From: Sinomonas atrocyanea
Lineage (GTDB): Bacteria; Actinomycetota; Actinomycetes; Actinomycetales; Micrococcaceae
NCBI RefSeq assembly: GCF_001577305.1
Contig: NZ_CP014518.1
Coordinates: 3,100,001 to 3,164,000, forward strand
Direction: 5' to 3'
DNA length: 64,000 nucleotides
The position numbers were made by a program, and so were the translations under genes. Positions 26,838-35,070 of the stretch are shown piece after piece (within the stretch, counting starts at the first letter, position 1; each line of letters opens with the position of its first letter). The notes under the pieces were generated by a model that saw nothing but the letters and a program-made list of their open reading frames with translations, searched no databases and was not told where the DNA came from.

Positions 26838-27078
26838 TCCACAGCCCCCCTCTTCCTCTGCCGCGGCAACGGAGAGCCCCGGCAGACGCTCTGTGCAGCA
26901 CCACTCTGACAGTCCTCGGCACGAAACCAAAACAATTGCAAGTCAAATGACGCGGCGCCGCTCGAGGGCCCCCGATTCCGCGGAAATCCGGGCCTGAATG
27001 GGGCCTTAAGGCCCTGTGAAGGACCACCGCCAGCGGATAGCGCATGACAGCGCAGAGCATCCGTAGGAGCCTTGGGGC

Positions 27079-28131
27079 ATGAGGGGCACCGCCGTGATCG
27101 TCGGGGCCGGGATCGCGGGGCTCGCCGCGGCCCGGTCGCTCACCGCGGGCGGCTGGAACGTGGAGGTCCGCGAGCGCCACCCGCAGCTCTCCACCGCCGG
27201 GACGCTCCTGGGCCTGTGGCCGGCCGCGTGGGCCGCGCTCGAGCGCCTCGGCGTCGCGTCCGCCCTCGAGACCGTCAGCCTCAGCTCGGGCGAGCTGCTC
27301 CGCCCCGACGGGCGCGTGCTGGTCCGCCTGGCCCTCCCGGGGGCCACCCGCGGCGTGGGGCGGATGGACCTGCTCGAGACCCTCCTCGCCGGGCTGCCCG
27401 AGGGCACCGTCCGGTGGGCCTCCCCCGCCTCCTCCCCCGCCGCGCTGCCGGACGCGGACGTGGTGGTGGCGGCCGACGGCGTCCACTCGGCCCTGCGCGC
27501 CCGCGCCTTCCCCGCCGCCCGGCTCCGGGACGCCCACGTGGTGGCGTTCCGCGGCGTGGCCCCGCTCGAGACCCGGGAGGGGTTCGAGGCGTGGGGCGCC
27601 GGGCTGATCTTCGGCCGCGCCCCCTTCCCGGGCGGCGGCAGCAACTGGTACGCCGGCGTCCGCGCCGACCTCGCCGGCACCCGCGGGAACGATCCGCTCG
27701 AGGTCCTCGGCGCGCTCTACCGGGACTGGACCCCGCGCGTCCACGAGGTGCTCGCCACCCTCACCCCCGAGGCGGTGGACCGGCGCCGCATCGAGGACCT
27801 GGCCCCGCTGAAGAGCTACGTGGCCGGGAACCTCGTGCTCGTGGGCGACGCCGCCCATGCCATGGCCCCGCACCTGGGCCGCGGCGGCGGCGAGTCCCTC
27901 ATGGACGGCCTCGCCCTCGCCGACGCCCTCGTGGCCGCCCCGAGCGTCACCGCGGGCCTCGCCCGGTACGACGCCGCGCGGCGCCGCCCGTCCCAGCGCG
28001 CCGTGGCCGGCTCACGGCTCATGAACCGGATCTCCAACCAGCTGCGCCACCCCTGGCTCCGCGACACCCTCGTCACCGCCGCCGGCAAGGCGGCAGCGCG
28101 GCGCCGCCACACGCCGTCGTCCGCAGGGTGA
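27079..28131 (+). CDS. FAD-dependent monooxygenase
   Basis: The 350-residue protein has the dinucleotide fold VIVGAGIAGLAAARSL at the start, the second-motif equivalent DVVVAADGVHSALR and the FAD-ribityl site LVLVGDAAHAMAPHLGRGG, the three hallmarks of the PHBH/UbiH-type flavin monooxygenase family. It lacks a membrane helix and is about 50 residues shorter than typical members, mainly at the C-terminus. A TAGGAG site precedes ATG 27079, and a perfect GGGCCTTAAGGCCC palindrome lies at 27001-27014. The substrate is unknown; no adjacent pathway gene helps. Confidence 0.88.
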   Translation: MRGTAVIVGAGIAGLAAARSLTAGGWNVEVRERHPQLSTAGTLLGLWPAAWAALERLGVASALETVSLSSGELLRPDGRVLVRLALPGATRGVGRMDLLETLLAGLPEGTVRWASPASSPAALPDADVVVAADGVHSALRARAFPAARLRDAHVVAFRGVAPLETREGFEAWGAGLIFGRAPFPGGGSNWYAGVRADLAGTRGNDPLEVLGALYRDWTPRVHEVLATLTPEAVDRRRIEDLAPLKSYVAGNLVLVGDAAHAMAPHLGRGGGESLMDGLALADALVAAPSVTAGLARYDAARRRPSQRAVAGSRLMNRISNQLRHPWLRDTLVTAAGKAAARRRHTPSSAG

Positions 28132-28264
28132 GACAGCCCCGCCCAGGCGCGCGGGACCCCTCCGTTGGACATGTACAATCCACGTAGCCCGGTCCGCCGG
28201 CCCTGCACCCGGCCGGCCGACCGGGCTTCCACTTCGCACCTTTCGAACGAACATTGGGGGCTCC

Positions 28265-28845
28265 ATGGAAGCATCGTCGCTTCGGCAGACCACGGGGAGA
28301 GGGCTCCTCGGCAAGGGCGGCATCGCAGCACTCGTGCTGGGCCTGCTCCTCGCACTCACCACCACCGGCGTCGCGCCGCAGACGGCCTCGGCCGGCGGGT
28401 ACAGCGCGATCGACGCCAAGTACCAGGCCGTGGGCGGCTCCCGCCTCCTCGGCGCGGCGCGCGGTCCCGAGGTCCGCACCAGCACGGGCGCGCACCGCGA
28501 CTACGCCCGCGGCGCCATCTACTGGTCCTCGCGGACCGGGGCGCACCCGAACGCGGGGCCATCCGCAGCGCCTACGCCGCGCGGGGCTGGGAGCTGGGCT
28601 ACCTCGGCTACCCGACCACGGACGAGTACAACTACGCCGGCGGCCGTGCCCAGAACTTCCAGAACGGCTACATCACCTGGTCGCCCCGCGGCGGCACCGC
28701 CGTGGTGGTCAACGGACGCGTCATCCCGGGCGGGTTCTGCTCGCCCAGCCAGCTCTGGATGAAGGGCGTGGCCTCCAACGGCCGCACCTACACCTGCGGC
28801 AGCAAGGGCCGCGACGCCAGCGGCCACTACCACTGGAACGTCTAG
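28265..28845 (+). pseudogene. Secreted LGFP-repeat protein gene with a -1 frameshift
   Basis: The first frame (ATG 28265, RBS ATTGGGGG) gives a signal peptide ending near ASA-GG (about residue 43), then SAIDAKYQAVGGSRLLG and GAIYWSSRTGAHPN. LGFP units normally continue with GAIR. Here that continuation, AIRSAYAARGWELGYLGYPTTDE, is in the next frame and runs cleanly to a stop at 28845. The switch falls at the GGGG run 28555-28558, where one more G would restore a single frame of about 193 residues. The C-terminal part (GFCSPSQLWMKGVA, CGSKGRD) has two Cys and no LGFP motif. LGFP repeats bind the cell surface. Either the gene is inactivated or the base call is wrong. Confidence 0.75.
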
Positions 28846-28890
28846 CACCTGGCGCCCGGCGCGCCCCTGGCGCAGGGGTACGCCAGCAAC

Positions 28891-28925
28891 GAACGGGGTC
28901 CGCGAACGCTTCGCGGGCCCCGTTC
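28891..28925 (+). terminator. Hairpin terminator after the LGFP gene
   Basis: GAACGGGGTCCGCGAA (28891-28906) pairs with TTCGCGGGCCCCGTTC (28910-28925) across a 3-base loop, with one G-U pair. There is no U-tract, as is common for actinobacterial hairpins. Confidence 0.65.
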
Positions 28926-28933
28926 GCCGCGCA

Positions 28934-29329
28934 ATGATGGAGTGCATGACCGAGCCAGAGCCCGAGATGCCCGAGATGCCCAAGGTCTTCCAGATCTCCC
29001 TGCCCGAGGAGAACATCGAGGGCCGCTTCGCCGACTTCGCCAACCTCTGGCACACGCCCAACGTGTTCGTGCTGGACTTCGTGGCCCTCACCCAGCCCCC
29101 GCAGGTGGGCGAGACCGAGGACGGCGACCACGCCGAGGTGATCCCCGGCCGCGTGGTGAGCCGCATCCGCATCCCCCCGGAGCAGGTGTTCGAGCTCGCC
29201 GCGGCCCTCACGCGCCAGCTCGGCGTCTGGGAGAGCGAGACCGGCCGCAAGCCCCCGGCCAAGCCGCTCTACGACTCCCAGGGCCGCCAGATCCACATCG
29301 ACGACGAGGGCGTGGAAGGCCCCGAATGA
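28934..29329 (+). CDS. DUF3467 family protein
   Basis: The 131-residue protein contains the DUF3467 pattern: an ENIEGRFADFANLWHTPNVFVLDF segment followed by RVVSRIRIPPEQVFELAAAL, with an acidic N- and C-terminus. It is soluble and has no cofactor motif. DUF3467 proteins are small, widespread and functionally unassigned. A second possible start (ATG 28946) would drop four residues. Its stop overlaps the start of the next gene (ATGA), so the two are co-translated. Confidence 0.85.
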   Translation: MMECMTEPEPEMPEMPKVFQISLPEENIEGRFADFANLWHTPNVFVLDFVALTQPPQVGETEDGDHAEVIPGRVVSRIRIPPEQVFELAAALTRQLGVWESETGRKPPAKPLYDSQGRQIHIDDEGVEGPE

Positions 29330-30009
29330 GGCCCGCCCTCGCGCGGTCCCTCGCTTTCATCCCCGTTCTGCTGCTGCTCGCCTCCTGTTCGGCGCTGGGG
29401 ACGCACGACGCCGGCTCCTCGCCGAGCGCTGTCCCCTCCCCCGGGTCCTCGACGGCGACAGTCCCCGCGGCGCCGACCGTGGTGAGCGTCCTGGGCGACT
29501 CCCACTCGGGCTTCCCCTACTCGTGGTACCGGCTCTCCGTGGGCGACTCCCTCGTGCCCGGGACCTCCCCCGGCGTCCTCTCCTCCCACCCCGGGCGCAC
29601 CTCCGTGGAGCTGCGCGCCTGGGTCGGCGAGGCCACCGCCCGGGGCGGAGTGGTGCTCGTCCAGGCCGGAACCAACGACATCCTGCGCGACGGCTCCCCG
29701 CCCGCCGCGGCCGCGGGCGGGGTCGAGCTCCTGGTCCGGGACGTGCTGGCCCGGCACGTGCGGCCCATCCTCGTCTCGGTGCCGCCCTCGGCGGCGCACC
29801 CGGCCTCGACCGTGCAGCTGAACGCGATCCTGCGGGCCTGGGCGGCCGTGCACGCGGTGCCGTGGCTGGACGTCACCACCTCCGTGACCGCCCCGGACGG
29901 CACCTGGCTGCCGGGCCTCTCGAGCGACGGCGTGCACGCGAACGAGGCCGGCGGGGCGCTCATGGCCCTCGCCGTACGGGACCAGCTGCCGGGGCTGCTC
30001 AGGCGCTAG
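29326..30009 (+). CDS. SGNH/GDSL-hydrolase lipoprotein
   Basis: Starting in the ATGA overlap at 29326, the 227-residue protein has a lipoprotein signal peptide with lipobox LLASC and a Ser/Pro/Thr-rich linker. The SGNH fold follows: block I VLGDSHS with the nucleophile Ser, Gly in the RAWVGEATARG region, block III AGTNDIL with Asn, and block V DGVHAN with Asp and His. SGNH enzymes are esterases or acetylhydrolases. On the cell surface, possible substrates are O-acetyl groups of wall polymers or polysaccharides. It follows the DUF3467 gene with coupled translation. Confidence 0.88.
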   Translation: MRPALARSLAFIPVLLLLASCSALGTHDAGSSPSAVPSPGSSTATVPAAPTVVSVLGDSHSGFPYSWYRLSVGDSLVPGTSPGVLSSHPGRTSVELRAWVGEATARGGVVLVQAGTNDILRDGSPPAAAAGGVELLVRDVLARHVRPILVSVPPSAAHPASTVQLNAILRAWAAVHAVPWLDVTTSVTAPDGTWLPGLSSDGVHANEAGGALMALAVRDQLPGLLRR

Positions 30010-30036
30010 CGGACCGTTGGGTAGGATCTGCTGTCC

Positions 30037-30705
30037 GTGGGCACTTCACATCTGCGGGGCCGAGGTCCGGGGGTGGTGGCGGCAGCCATGGCGGCTGTCC
30101 TCGCCGCGGTCCTGACGGCGCCGGCCGCCGGGGCGCTGCCCGCGCCGAGCTCGCTGGCCGGGCCGCTCGCCGTGCCTGCCGGGTGCCCGGGCCTGCTGAC
30201 CCTCGTCTGCCCGCCGAGCCAGCAGTCTCCCGCACCGAGCCCCTCCACGGCACCCCAGCCGGGATCCGGGGGAACCCCGGCGCCGAGCCCCGCCCCCGCC
30301 GGGGGCACCGCGCCCACCGTGGCGCCCGCGCCGGCTGCGCCCCAGCCGGCGGCCCCCGCGGCCCCGGCGCCGGCACCCTCCGCGCCGGGCCCCTCGGCGC
30401 CGGCCGCCCCCGGCACCGCCCTGCCCGAGCCCGGCGGTTCCGCTGCGACGCCGCCGGCGGCAGCACCGCCGTCGTCCGCGCCACGGACCACCCCGAGCCT
30501 GAGCGGCTCCCCCGGGCCCTCGGCGTCCGCCGCCGCGGCCCTCCAGCCGGCCGGCGGCGCGGCGGGACCCTCCGCCGACACCTCGGGACTCCCGGCGCCC
30601 CTCCTCCTCCTCGGCCTGGGGCTGCTCCTCACCTCGGCCTCGGCGCTGGGGCTGCGCCGCAACGCGCGCACCCGGGCCGCCCTGCGGGAGGGCGCCGAGG
30701 GTTAG
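30037..30705 (+). CDS. Secreted Pro/Ala-rich protein with C-terminal membrane anchor
   Basis: The GTG start at 30037 gives 222 residues: a signal peptide (about 1-33), a short domain with two Cys residues (GCPGLLTLVC), about 120 residues of Pro/Ala/Ser low-complexity sequence, a hydrophobic helix (LPAPLLLLGLGLLLTSASAL) and a basic tail LRRNARTR. This is the layout of a wall-spanning protein tethered at its C-terminus, though no LPxTG motif is visible. No catalytic domain is present. It follows the SGNH lipoprotein gene by 27 bases and may share its transcript. Confidence 0.65.
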   Translation: MGTSHLRGRGPGVVAAAMAAVLAAVLTAPAAGALPAPSSLAGPLAVPAGCPGLLTLVCPPSQQSPAPSPSTAPQPGSGGTPAPSPAPAGGTAPTVAPAPAAPQPAAPAAPAPAPSAPGPSAPAAPGTALPEPGGSAATPPAAAPPSSAPRTTPSLSGSPGPSASAAAALQPAGGAAGPSADTSGLPAPLLLLGLGLLLTSASALGLRRNARTRAALREGAEG

Positions 30706-30824
30706 GCGCCCCGAACGCGGTCCGAGTTTCCGGGGGGCCGCAGTGCGGGTTCGCGTAATGCGCCTCCCTTGGGATGATGGGACCGAAGGGATCGGCAACG
30801 GCCCGTGCGGAAGGACGCCCAGTA

Positions 30825-32393
30825 ATGACACCTGCTCGCGAGACCCACCCCCAGGAGATCCGGCCCTGGCCGGCGCTGTGGGCGCTGGTCATCGGCTTCT
30901 TCATGATCCTGATCGACACCACGATCGTCTCGGTCGCGAACCCCTCGATCCAGGCCGGGCTCTCCACGACCACCGACAACGTCATCTGGGTCACCAGCGC
31001 CTACCTGCTCACCTACGCGGTCCCGCTGCTCGTCACGGGGCGGCTCGGCGACAGGTTCGGGCCGAAGAACATCTACCTGATCGGCCTCGTGGTCTTCACG
31101 CTGGCCTCGCTGTGGTGCGGCCTGTCCGACCTCCTGCCGGGCAGCGGCATCGCGAACCTGATCATCGCCCGCGCGGTGCAGGGCCTCGGAGCGGCGCTCA
31201 TGACCCCGCAGACCATGGCCGTCATCACCCGCACCTTCGCGCCGGAGAAGCGCGGGGGCGCCATGGCCCTGTGGGGCGCGACGGCGGGCTTCGCCACGCT
31301 CGTGGGCCCGGTCCTGGGAGGGCTGCTCGTGGACACCCTCGGGTGGGAGTGGATCTTCTTCATCAACGTCCCGGTCGGGGTGGTGGCCTTCGTGATGGCG
31401 GCGGCCCTGGTGCCCCGGCTCGAGACGCACAGCCACACGTTCGACTGGCTCGGGGTGCTGCTCTCGGCCGCCGGCATGTTCTTCCTCGTCTTCGGCCTGC
31501 AGGAGTCCAACACCTACGACTGGAACGGCTGGGTGTGGGCCTCCGTCGTCGCCGGCGTTGCCTTCCTCGTGCTGTTCGTCATCTGGCAGGCGCTGAACAA
31601 GAAGGAGCCGCTGCTGCCCCTCGGGCTGTTCAAGGACAGGAACTTCTCGCTCGCGAACGCCGCGATCTCCGCCGTGGGCTTCTCGATCACCGCGATGTTC
31701 ATCCCGGTCGTGTACTTCTTCCAGGCCGTGCGCGGGATGACCCCGCTCGAGTCGGCCCTGATGGGAACGCCCTCGGCAGTCCTGACCATGGTGCTCGCCC
31801 CGGTCGCCGGCCGCCTCACCGACAGGGTGCACCCCCGCTACCTCGTGGTGCCCGGCGTCGTCCTGGTGGGGGCCGGCATGTGGCTCTACTCGGTGATGAT
31901 CTCGCCCATCATCGCGTGGCCCCTGCTGCTCATCCCCTCCTTCGTGATGGGCCTGGGCAGCGCGTTCATGTGGGGGCCCACCGCGACCACCGCGAACCGG
32001 AACCTGCCGCTGCGGGCCGCGGGCGCGGGCTCGGGGGTGTTCAACACGACCCGGCAGGTCGGGGCCGTGATCGGCTCGGCAGCCCTCGCGGCGCTCATGA
32101 CCGGCCGCATCAGCGCCGAGATCCAGGCCGCCCTCCCGCCGGGGAGCAAGGGCGCGGGCGGCCAGCTGGGCAAGTCGAACTCCACGGTCCTGCCCCCGTT
32201 CCTCCACGACGCGTTCACGCACGCCATGAGCCAGACGCTCGTCCTGCCCGCGTCCGTGGTGCTGGTCGCCGCGGTGTGCGCGCTCTTCTTCGCCACGCCG
32301 CACCACCTCCGTGGCCAGGACGATGCATCGGCCCAAGCGCCGGCCGGGCACGACACCGGGCGCGCCGAGCGCGGGTCCTCGGTTCACGGCTGA
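30825..32393 (+). CDS. MFS multidrug exporter, DHA2 (14-TMS) type
   Basis: ATG 30825 (GAAGGA 9 bases upstream) gives 522 residues with fourteen predicted helices. DHA2 features are the opening FFMILIDTTIVSVANPSI, motif A GRLGDRFGPKNIYLIG, the proton-coupled RAVQGLGAALMTPQ (motif B) and GPVLGGLLVDTLGWEWIFFINVP (motif C). This matches the EmrB/QacA drug:H+ antiporter family. The C-terminus is hydrophilic. The gene is followed by a strong terminator. The substrate cannot be predicted and no regulator is adjacent. Confidence 0.92.
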   Translation: MTPARETHPQEIRPWPALWALVIGFFMILIDTTIVSVANPSIQAGLSTTTDNVIWVTSAYLLTYAVPLLVTGRLGDRFGPKNIYLIGLVVFTLASLWCGLSDLLPGSGIANLIIARAVQGLGAALMTPQTMAVITRTFAPEKRGGAMALWGATAGFATLVGPVLGGLLVDTLGWEWIFFINVPVGVVAFVMAAALVPRLETHSHTFDWLGVLLSAAGMFFLVFGLQESNTYDWNGWVWASVVAGVAFLVLFVIWQALNKKEPLLPLGLFKDRNFSLANAAISAVGFSITAMFIPVVYFFQAVRGMTPLESALMGTPSAVLTMVLAPVAGRLTDRVHPRYLVVPGVVLVGAGMWLYSVMISPIIAWPLLLIPSFVMGLGSAFMWGPTATTANRNLPLRAAGAGSGVFNTTRQVGAVIGSAALAALMTGRISAEIQAALPPGSKGAGGQLGKSNSTVLPPFLHDAFTHAMSQTLVLPASVVLVAAVCALFFATPHHLRGQDDASAQAPAGHDTGRAERGSSVHG

Positions 32394-32447
32394 GGGGCCG
32401 CGGCCCCCTTTGAGCTGACACTCAGACGAGCGACCTAGACTCATAGC

Positions 32448-32490
32448 GCAGTGCCCCGGCCACCCCCCATGGTCCGGGGCACTGCTTTGT
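32448..32490 (+). terminator. Rho-independent terminator after the MFS gene
   Basis: GCAGTGCCCCGG (32448-32459) and CCGGGGCACTGC (32474-32485) form a perfect 12-bp stem with a 14-base loop, followed by TTTGTT. It is the best canonical terminator in the window. The rest of the 32394-32705 gap shows no gene or other element. Confidence 0.88.
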
Positions 32491-32705
32491 TCCTGCCTAT
32501 CGGCTGCCCTGATGACCACTTGAGTCACGCCCCGGCCAGCGGTTTCAGGCCCTTTGGCTCCTTTCAGCGCCGTGTACGCGCCCTCACCATTGCCAGTGAG
32601 ACTGCCCGAACGGCCGCGCTGACACCAGGGCGGCGCGGGAGCCTCCGGATCTGGTTGATCCCTTCCTCTGCAGATCCAGGCCACCCAGACCTGAAAGGGC
32701 CTCCT

Positions 32706-33236
32706 ATGTCGCGGAACCATCGACTCGGCGCCCGGTTGGCCGCGCTCGGCGCGGCGCTGATGCTGCTGGCAGGGTGCAGCAGCACGCCCGGCCCGACGGG
32801 GACCAGCCCGCCCAGCCCGTCGGTAGGCACCTCGAGCCCGTCAGCGACCACCACGCCCAGCCCGTCGGTAGGCACCTCGAGTCCGACGGCGACCACCACG
32901 GCCAGCCCGTCGTCAACCGCCGCCTGCACCGCTGCCAACGCCTTCGGTGACGCCCTCGCCAGCTTCAAGGACGACCTCCAAGCCGGTGCGGCGGTGGCGG
33001 ATGTCCGAACCGCGCGCGACCAGATGGTCAAGGCCCTCACCGCCCTGAACGCAGCGCCGGGCGATGCCACCCAAGCCCACCTCGACGCGCTCAAGGCCGC
33101 TGAGACCCGTCTTGACACGGCCGTGAAAGGCATTTCCGACGACGACATGTTGGCGCAGGCGCTCGGTTCCCTCAACCAAGACGCGAGCACCGTCCAGGCC
33201 GCACTGAGCGACGTCCTCGCGGACATCAGCTGCTAG
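32706..33236 (+). CDS. Lipoprotein with Ser/Thr/Pro linker and helical domain, unknown
   Basis: ATG 32706 follows AAAGGG. The 176-residue product has a type II signal peptide with lipobox LLAGCS, a Ser/Pro/Thr-rich linker encoded by a 45-bp tandem repeat, and a C-terminal domain of about 105 residues that is helical (FGDALASFKDDLQAG, VRTARDQMVKALTALN, HLDALKAAETRLDTAV). It opens with Cys and ends in ISC, which may form a disulfide. No family name can be given. It is convergent with arr. Confidence 0.75.
   Translation: MSRNHRLGARLAALGAALMLLAGCSSTPGPTGTSPPSPSVGTSSPSATTTPSPSVGTSSPTATTTASPSSTAACTAANAFGDALASFKDDLQAGAAVADVRTARDQMVKALTALNAAPGDATQAHLDALKAAETRLDTAVKGISDDDMLAQALGSLNQDASTVQAALSDVLADISC
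32811..32912 (+). repeat. 45-bp tandem repeat encoding the lipoprotein linker
   Basis: Copy 1 (32811-32855) and copy 2 (32856-32900) begin identically with CCCAGCCCGTCGGTAGGCAC and differ at only a few bases further on. A third partial copy (32901-32912) follows. Each unit codes 15 residues of the form PSPSVGTSSP-ATTT. Copy number is likely to vary between strains. Confidence 0.9.
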
Positions 33237-33263
33237 CCAGACGCGCGCATCCGGCCGCGAGCC

Positions 33264-33686
33264 TCAGTTGATGATGTCGCCCCGCTCGCCGGTGCGGAGC
33301 ACCGATAGCCGTTCCCGCCATGCCTGCAGCTGCTCCGGTGTCAGCCGCGCCCACTCGGTAATCTCGCCGACGATACGCAGCGGGTCGCTGCTTCGGTACG
33401 ACCGGGTGGGGTTGCCCGGGAACTTCTTGTCGGTCACGTTCGGGTCGTCCTCGAACGCTCCGGTGGGCTCGACGGCATACACCCGTGGAATCGCAGCTCC
33501 CCCTGCGAGCTCCGCGGCGATCTCGGCCGCGAGGCCGGCTCCGTCGGCGAGCGCGGTGAAGTAGACGTGGTTCATCACGACCTCGGGGCGGTAGTTGGAT
33601 CGGTAGCCGGCCGTCAGCAGGTCGCCCACCTTCAGGTCGGCGACCGTGCCGTGGAAGAACGGGCCCTCATCGAGCGGTGTGGACAC
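33264..33686 (-). CDS. arr: Rifamycin ADP-ribosyltransferase
   Basis: The 140-residue protein matches Arr in length and motifs: FFHGT with His12, NYRPEVVMNHVYFTA with Tyr42, RVYAVEPTGAFEDDPNVTD with the conserved acidic residues, and KKFPGNPTRSYRS near the C-terminus. Arr transfers ADP-ribose from NAD to the ansa-chain hydroxyl of rifampicin, giving rifamycin resistance. Its start overlaps the end of the upstream DUF1254 gene by 20 bases, so it is translated from a three-gene operon. This is an intrinsic-looking environmental arr, not one carried by a visible integron. Confidence 0.93.
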   Translation of the reverse strand: MSTPLDEGPFFHGTVADLKVGDLLTAGYRSNYRPEVVMNHVYFTALADGAGLAAEIAAELAGGAAIPRVYAVEPTGAFEDDPNVTDKKFPGNPTRSYRSSDPLRIVGEITEWARLTPEQLQAWRERLSVLRTGERGDIIN

Positions 33687-34347
33687 CTGGTCTCCCTGCT
33701 GGCTTGAGCTGGATCAGCTTCGCGAGTTCGTACGCCGTGTGGCGGTCATCGTCGTTGGCGACGAAGACCCGGCCGATCAGCAGGGCTGCACTGTGGGGCA
33801 CATCGATCCGGGTCATGCCCGGTGGCGTATCGCCGTGCCATGCGGGTTCGCAGAGGAGGAAGTCGCGGGTGGCGGTTCCGGTGGTGCGTGTCCCCACGTA
33901 CGCGAAGTTGGCACCGCTGGTCGGGTCGGTGAACTGCACGCTGTAATAGCGCTGTTCCATCTCGGGCACGTGCAGCACCTGTGGTCCGGCGCTGACATCC
34001 AACCAGCCGCCACAGTAGAGGACGCTGTCGGTGCCGGTCGCGATGACGCTGCCGGACAGAGCGGACTGGGACGGGCTCTCCGGCACGGCATAAAGGGTGT
34101 TCACCGGGATCGGCCCTCCGCCCAGCCCGCGCCGGACAAAAGTCCGTTTGAAGCCGCCCACCGTGATCCGCGGCCAGAAGTAGATGAAGACGAACGTGCC
34201 AATCACCCAGATGGCCACAGCCGTCGCAGCCAGCAGAACAATGGAGCTCAGACCGCCGGCCGCGATCCGCCGGTAGGTCACCCAGGCGAAGATCGCGAGG
34301 ATGGCGATCGTCACTGGCGTGGCGTATTTCAGGATCAGGCGATTCAT
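33667..34347 (-). CDS. DUF1254 membrane-anchored protein
   Basis: The 226-residue protein has two N-terminal hydrophobic segments (about 8-26 and 32-55) and then the DUF1254 core: NTLYAVPESPS, YCGGWLDVSAGPQVLHVPEMEQRYYSVQFTD split over strands, and AYVGTRTTGTATRDFLL. In many bacteria DUF1254 and DUF1214 are fused; here they are separate overlapping genes. Its start overlaps the DUF1214 stop by 4 bases, and its end overlaps arr. The function of this family is not firmly known; the fold is a beta-rich domain probably facing outward. Confidence 0.85.
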   Translation of the reverse strand: MNRLILKYATPVTIAILAIFAWVTYRRIAAGGLSSIVLLAATAVAIWVIGTFVFIYFWPRITVGGFKRTFVRRGLGGGPIPVNTLYAVPESPSQSALSGSVIATGTDSVLYCGGWLDVSAGPQVLHVPEMEQRYYSVQFTDPTSGANFAYVGTRTTGTATRDFLLCEPAWHGDTPPGMTRIDVPHSAALLIGRVFVANDDDRHTAYELAKLIQLKPAGRPGVHTAR

Positions 34348-35009
34348 CGCTCCACCCGAACGACCGGCGGGACCTCGTAGCGGCCGTCCACGATGGCCGC
34401 TCCGGGGAGGTAGGCGCGGAGCATGAGCTTGAACCGGCCAGAGGGCGTCGCCACCCAGTTCTGCGCCGCGCCGGATGGCTCATGCGGCTGGAGCAGGATG
34501 TCGACTGAGCCATCGGCGTTCGCCACGAGACCGGAGTGGTCGTTCACGCTTGGCCGTCCCGTGGGGGCGTTGACCATATAGCCGACCGTGTCGGTCGCCG
34601 TCAGCGACCAGAAGGCGTCAGTCGGTGGAAGCTGGCCTGCCGGGAAGTGGAGGCGGTACGCATGCTCGCCACTGAGACGGTTCCCCCGGTCATCCGTGGT
34701 CGCCGTCCAGTAGGCGGCCTCTTCGAACACGTTGACCACCGGGAGCGCCTTCTGCAGGGCCGCACGAACCAGCAGTCCGTTGCCGGGATGGCCGGCTCTG
34801 CGGATCGCGCTCCAGCCGTTGACGGTCTCCGTCTCGGTCCTGGCCACGGCGTTCAGGACCAGGACGGTGGTCAGGTACGCGAAGGTCAGGCCCATGATCA
34901 GACCCTGCACTATGCCGGAACCCGCGACCCAGGCCAGGAGGCCGCTCACGATGACGCCCTCATCACAGCGCTCCAGTTGCGAACAGCAGGACAACGGTAC
35001 GGAACCCAC
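34344..35009 (-). CDS. DUF1214 membrane-anchored protein
   Basis: The 221-residue product has one hydrophobic anchor (about 21-50) and a C-terminal DUF1214 domain: YRLHFPAGQLPPTDAFWSLT, GYMVNAPTGRPSVNDHSGL, NADGSVDILLQPHEP and GRFKLMLRAYLPG, which match the family closely. A GTG near 34949 is an alternative start. It is the first gene of the operon with DUF1254 and arr and probably works with the DUF1254 protein as the two halves of one unit. Confidence 0.85.
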   Translation of the reverse strand: MGSVPLSCCSQLERCDEGVIVSGLLAWVAGSGIVQGLIMGLTFAYLTTVLVLNAVARTETETVNGWSAIRRAGHPGNGLLVRAALQKALPVVNVFEEAAYWTATTDDRGNRLSGEHAYRLHFPAGQLPPTDAFWSLTATDTVGYMVNAPTGRPSVNDHSGLVANADGSVDILLQPHEPSGAAQNWVATPSGRFKLMLRAYLPGAAIVDGRYEVPPVVRVER

Positions 35010-35070
35010 GGCTTCCCCATCTGAGGATCCATGAGCAAGAATCTAGCCTCATTCCCGGCCGGCGGCGCGC

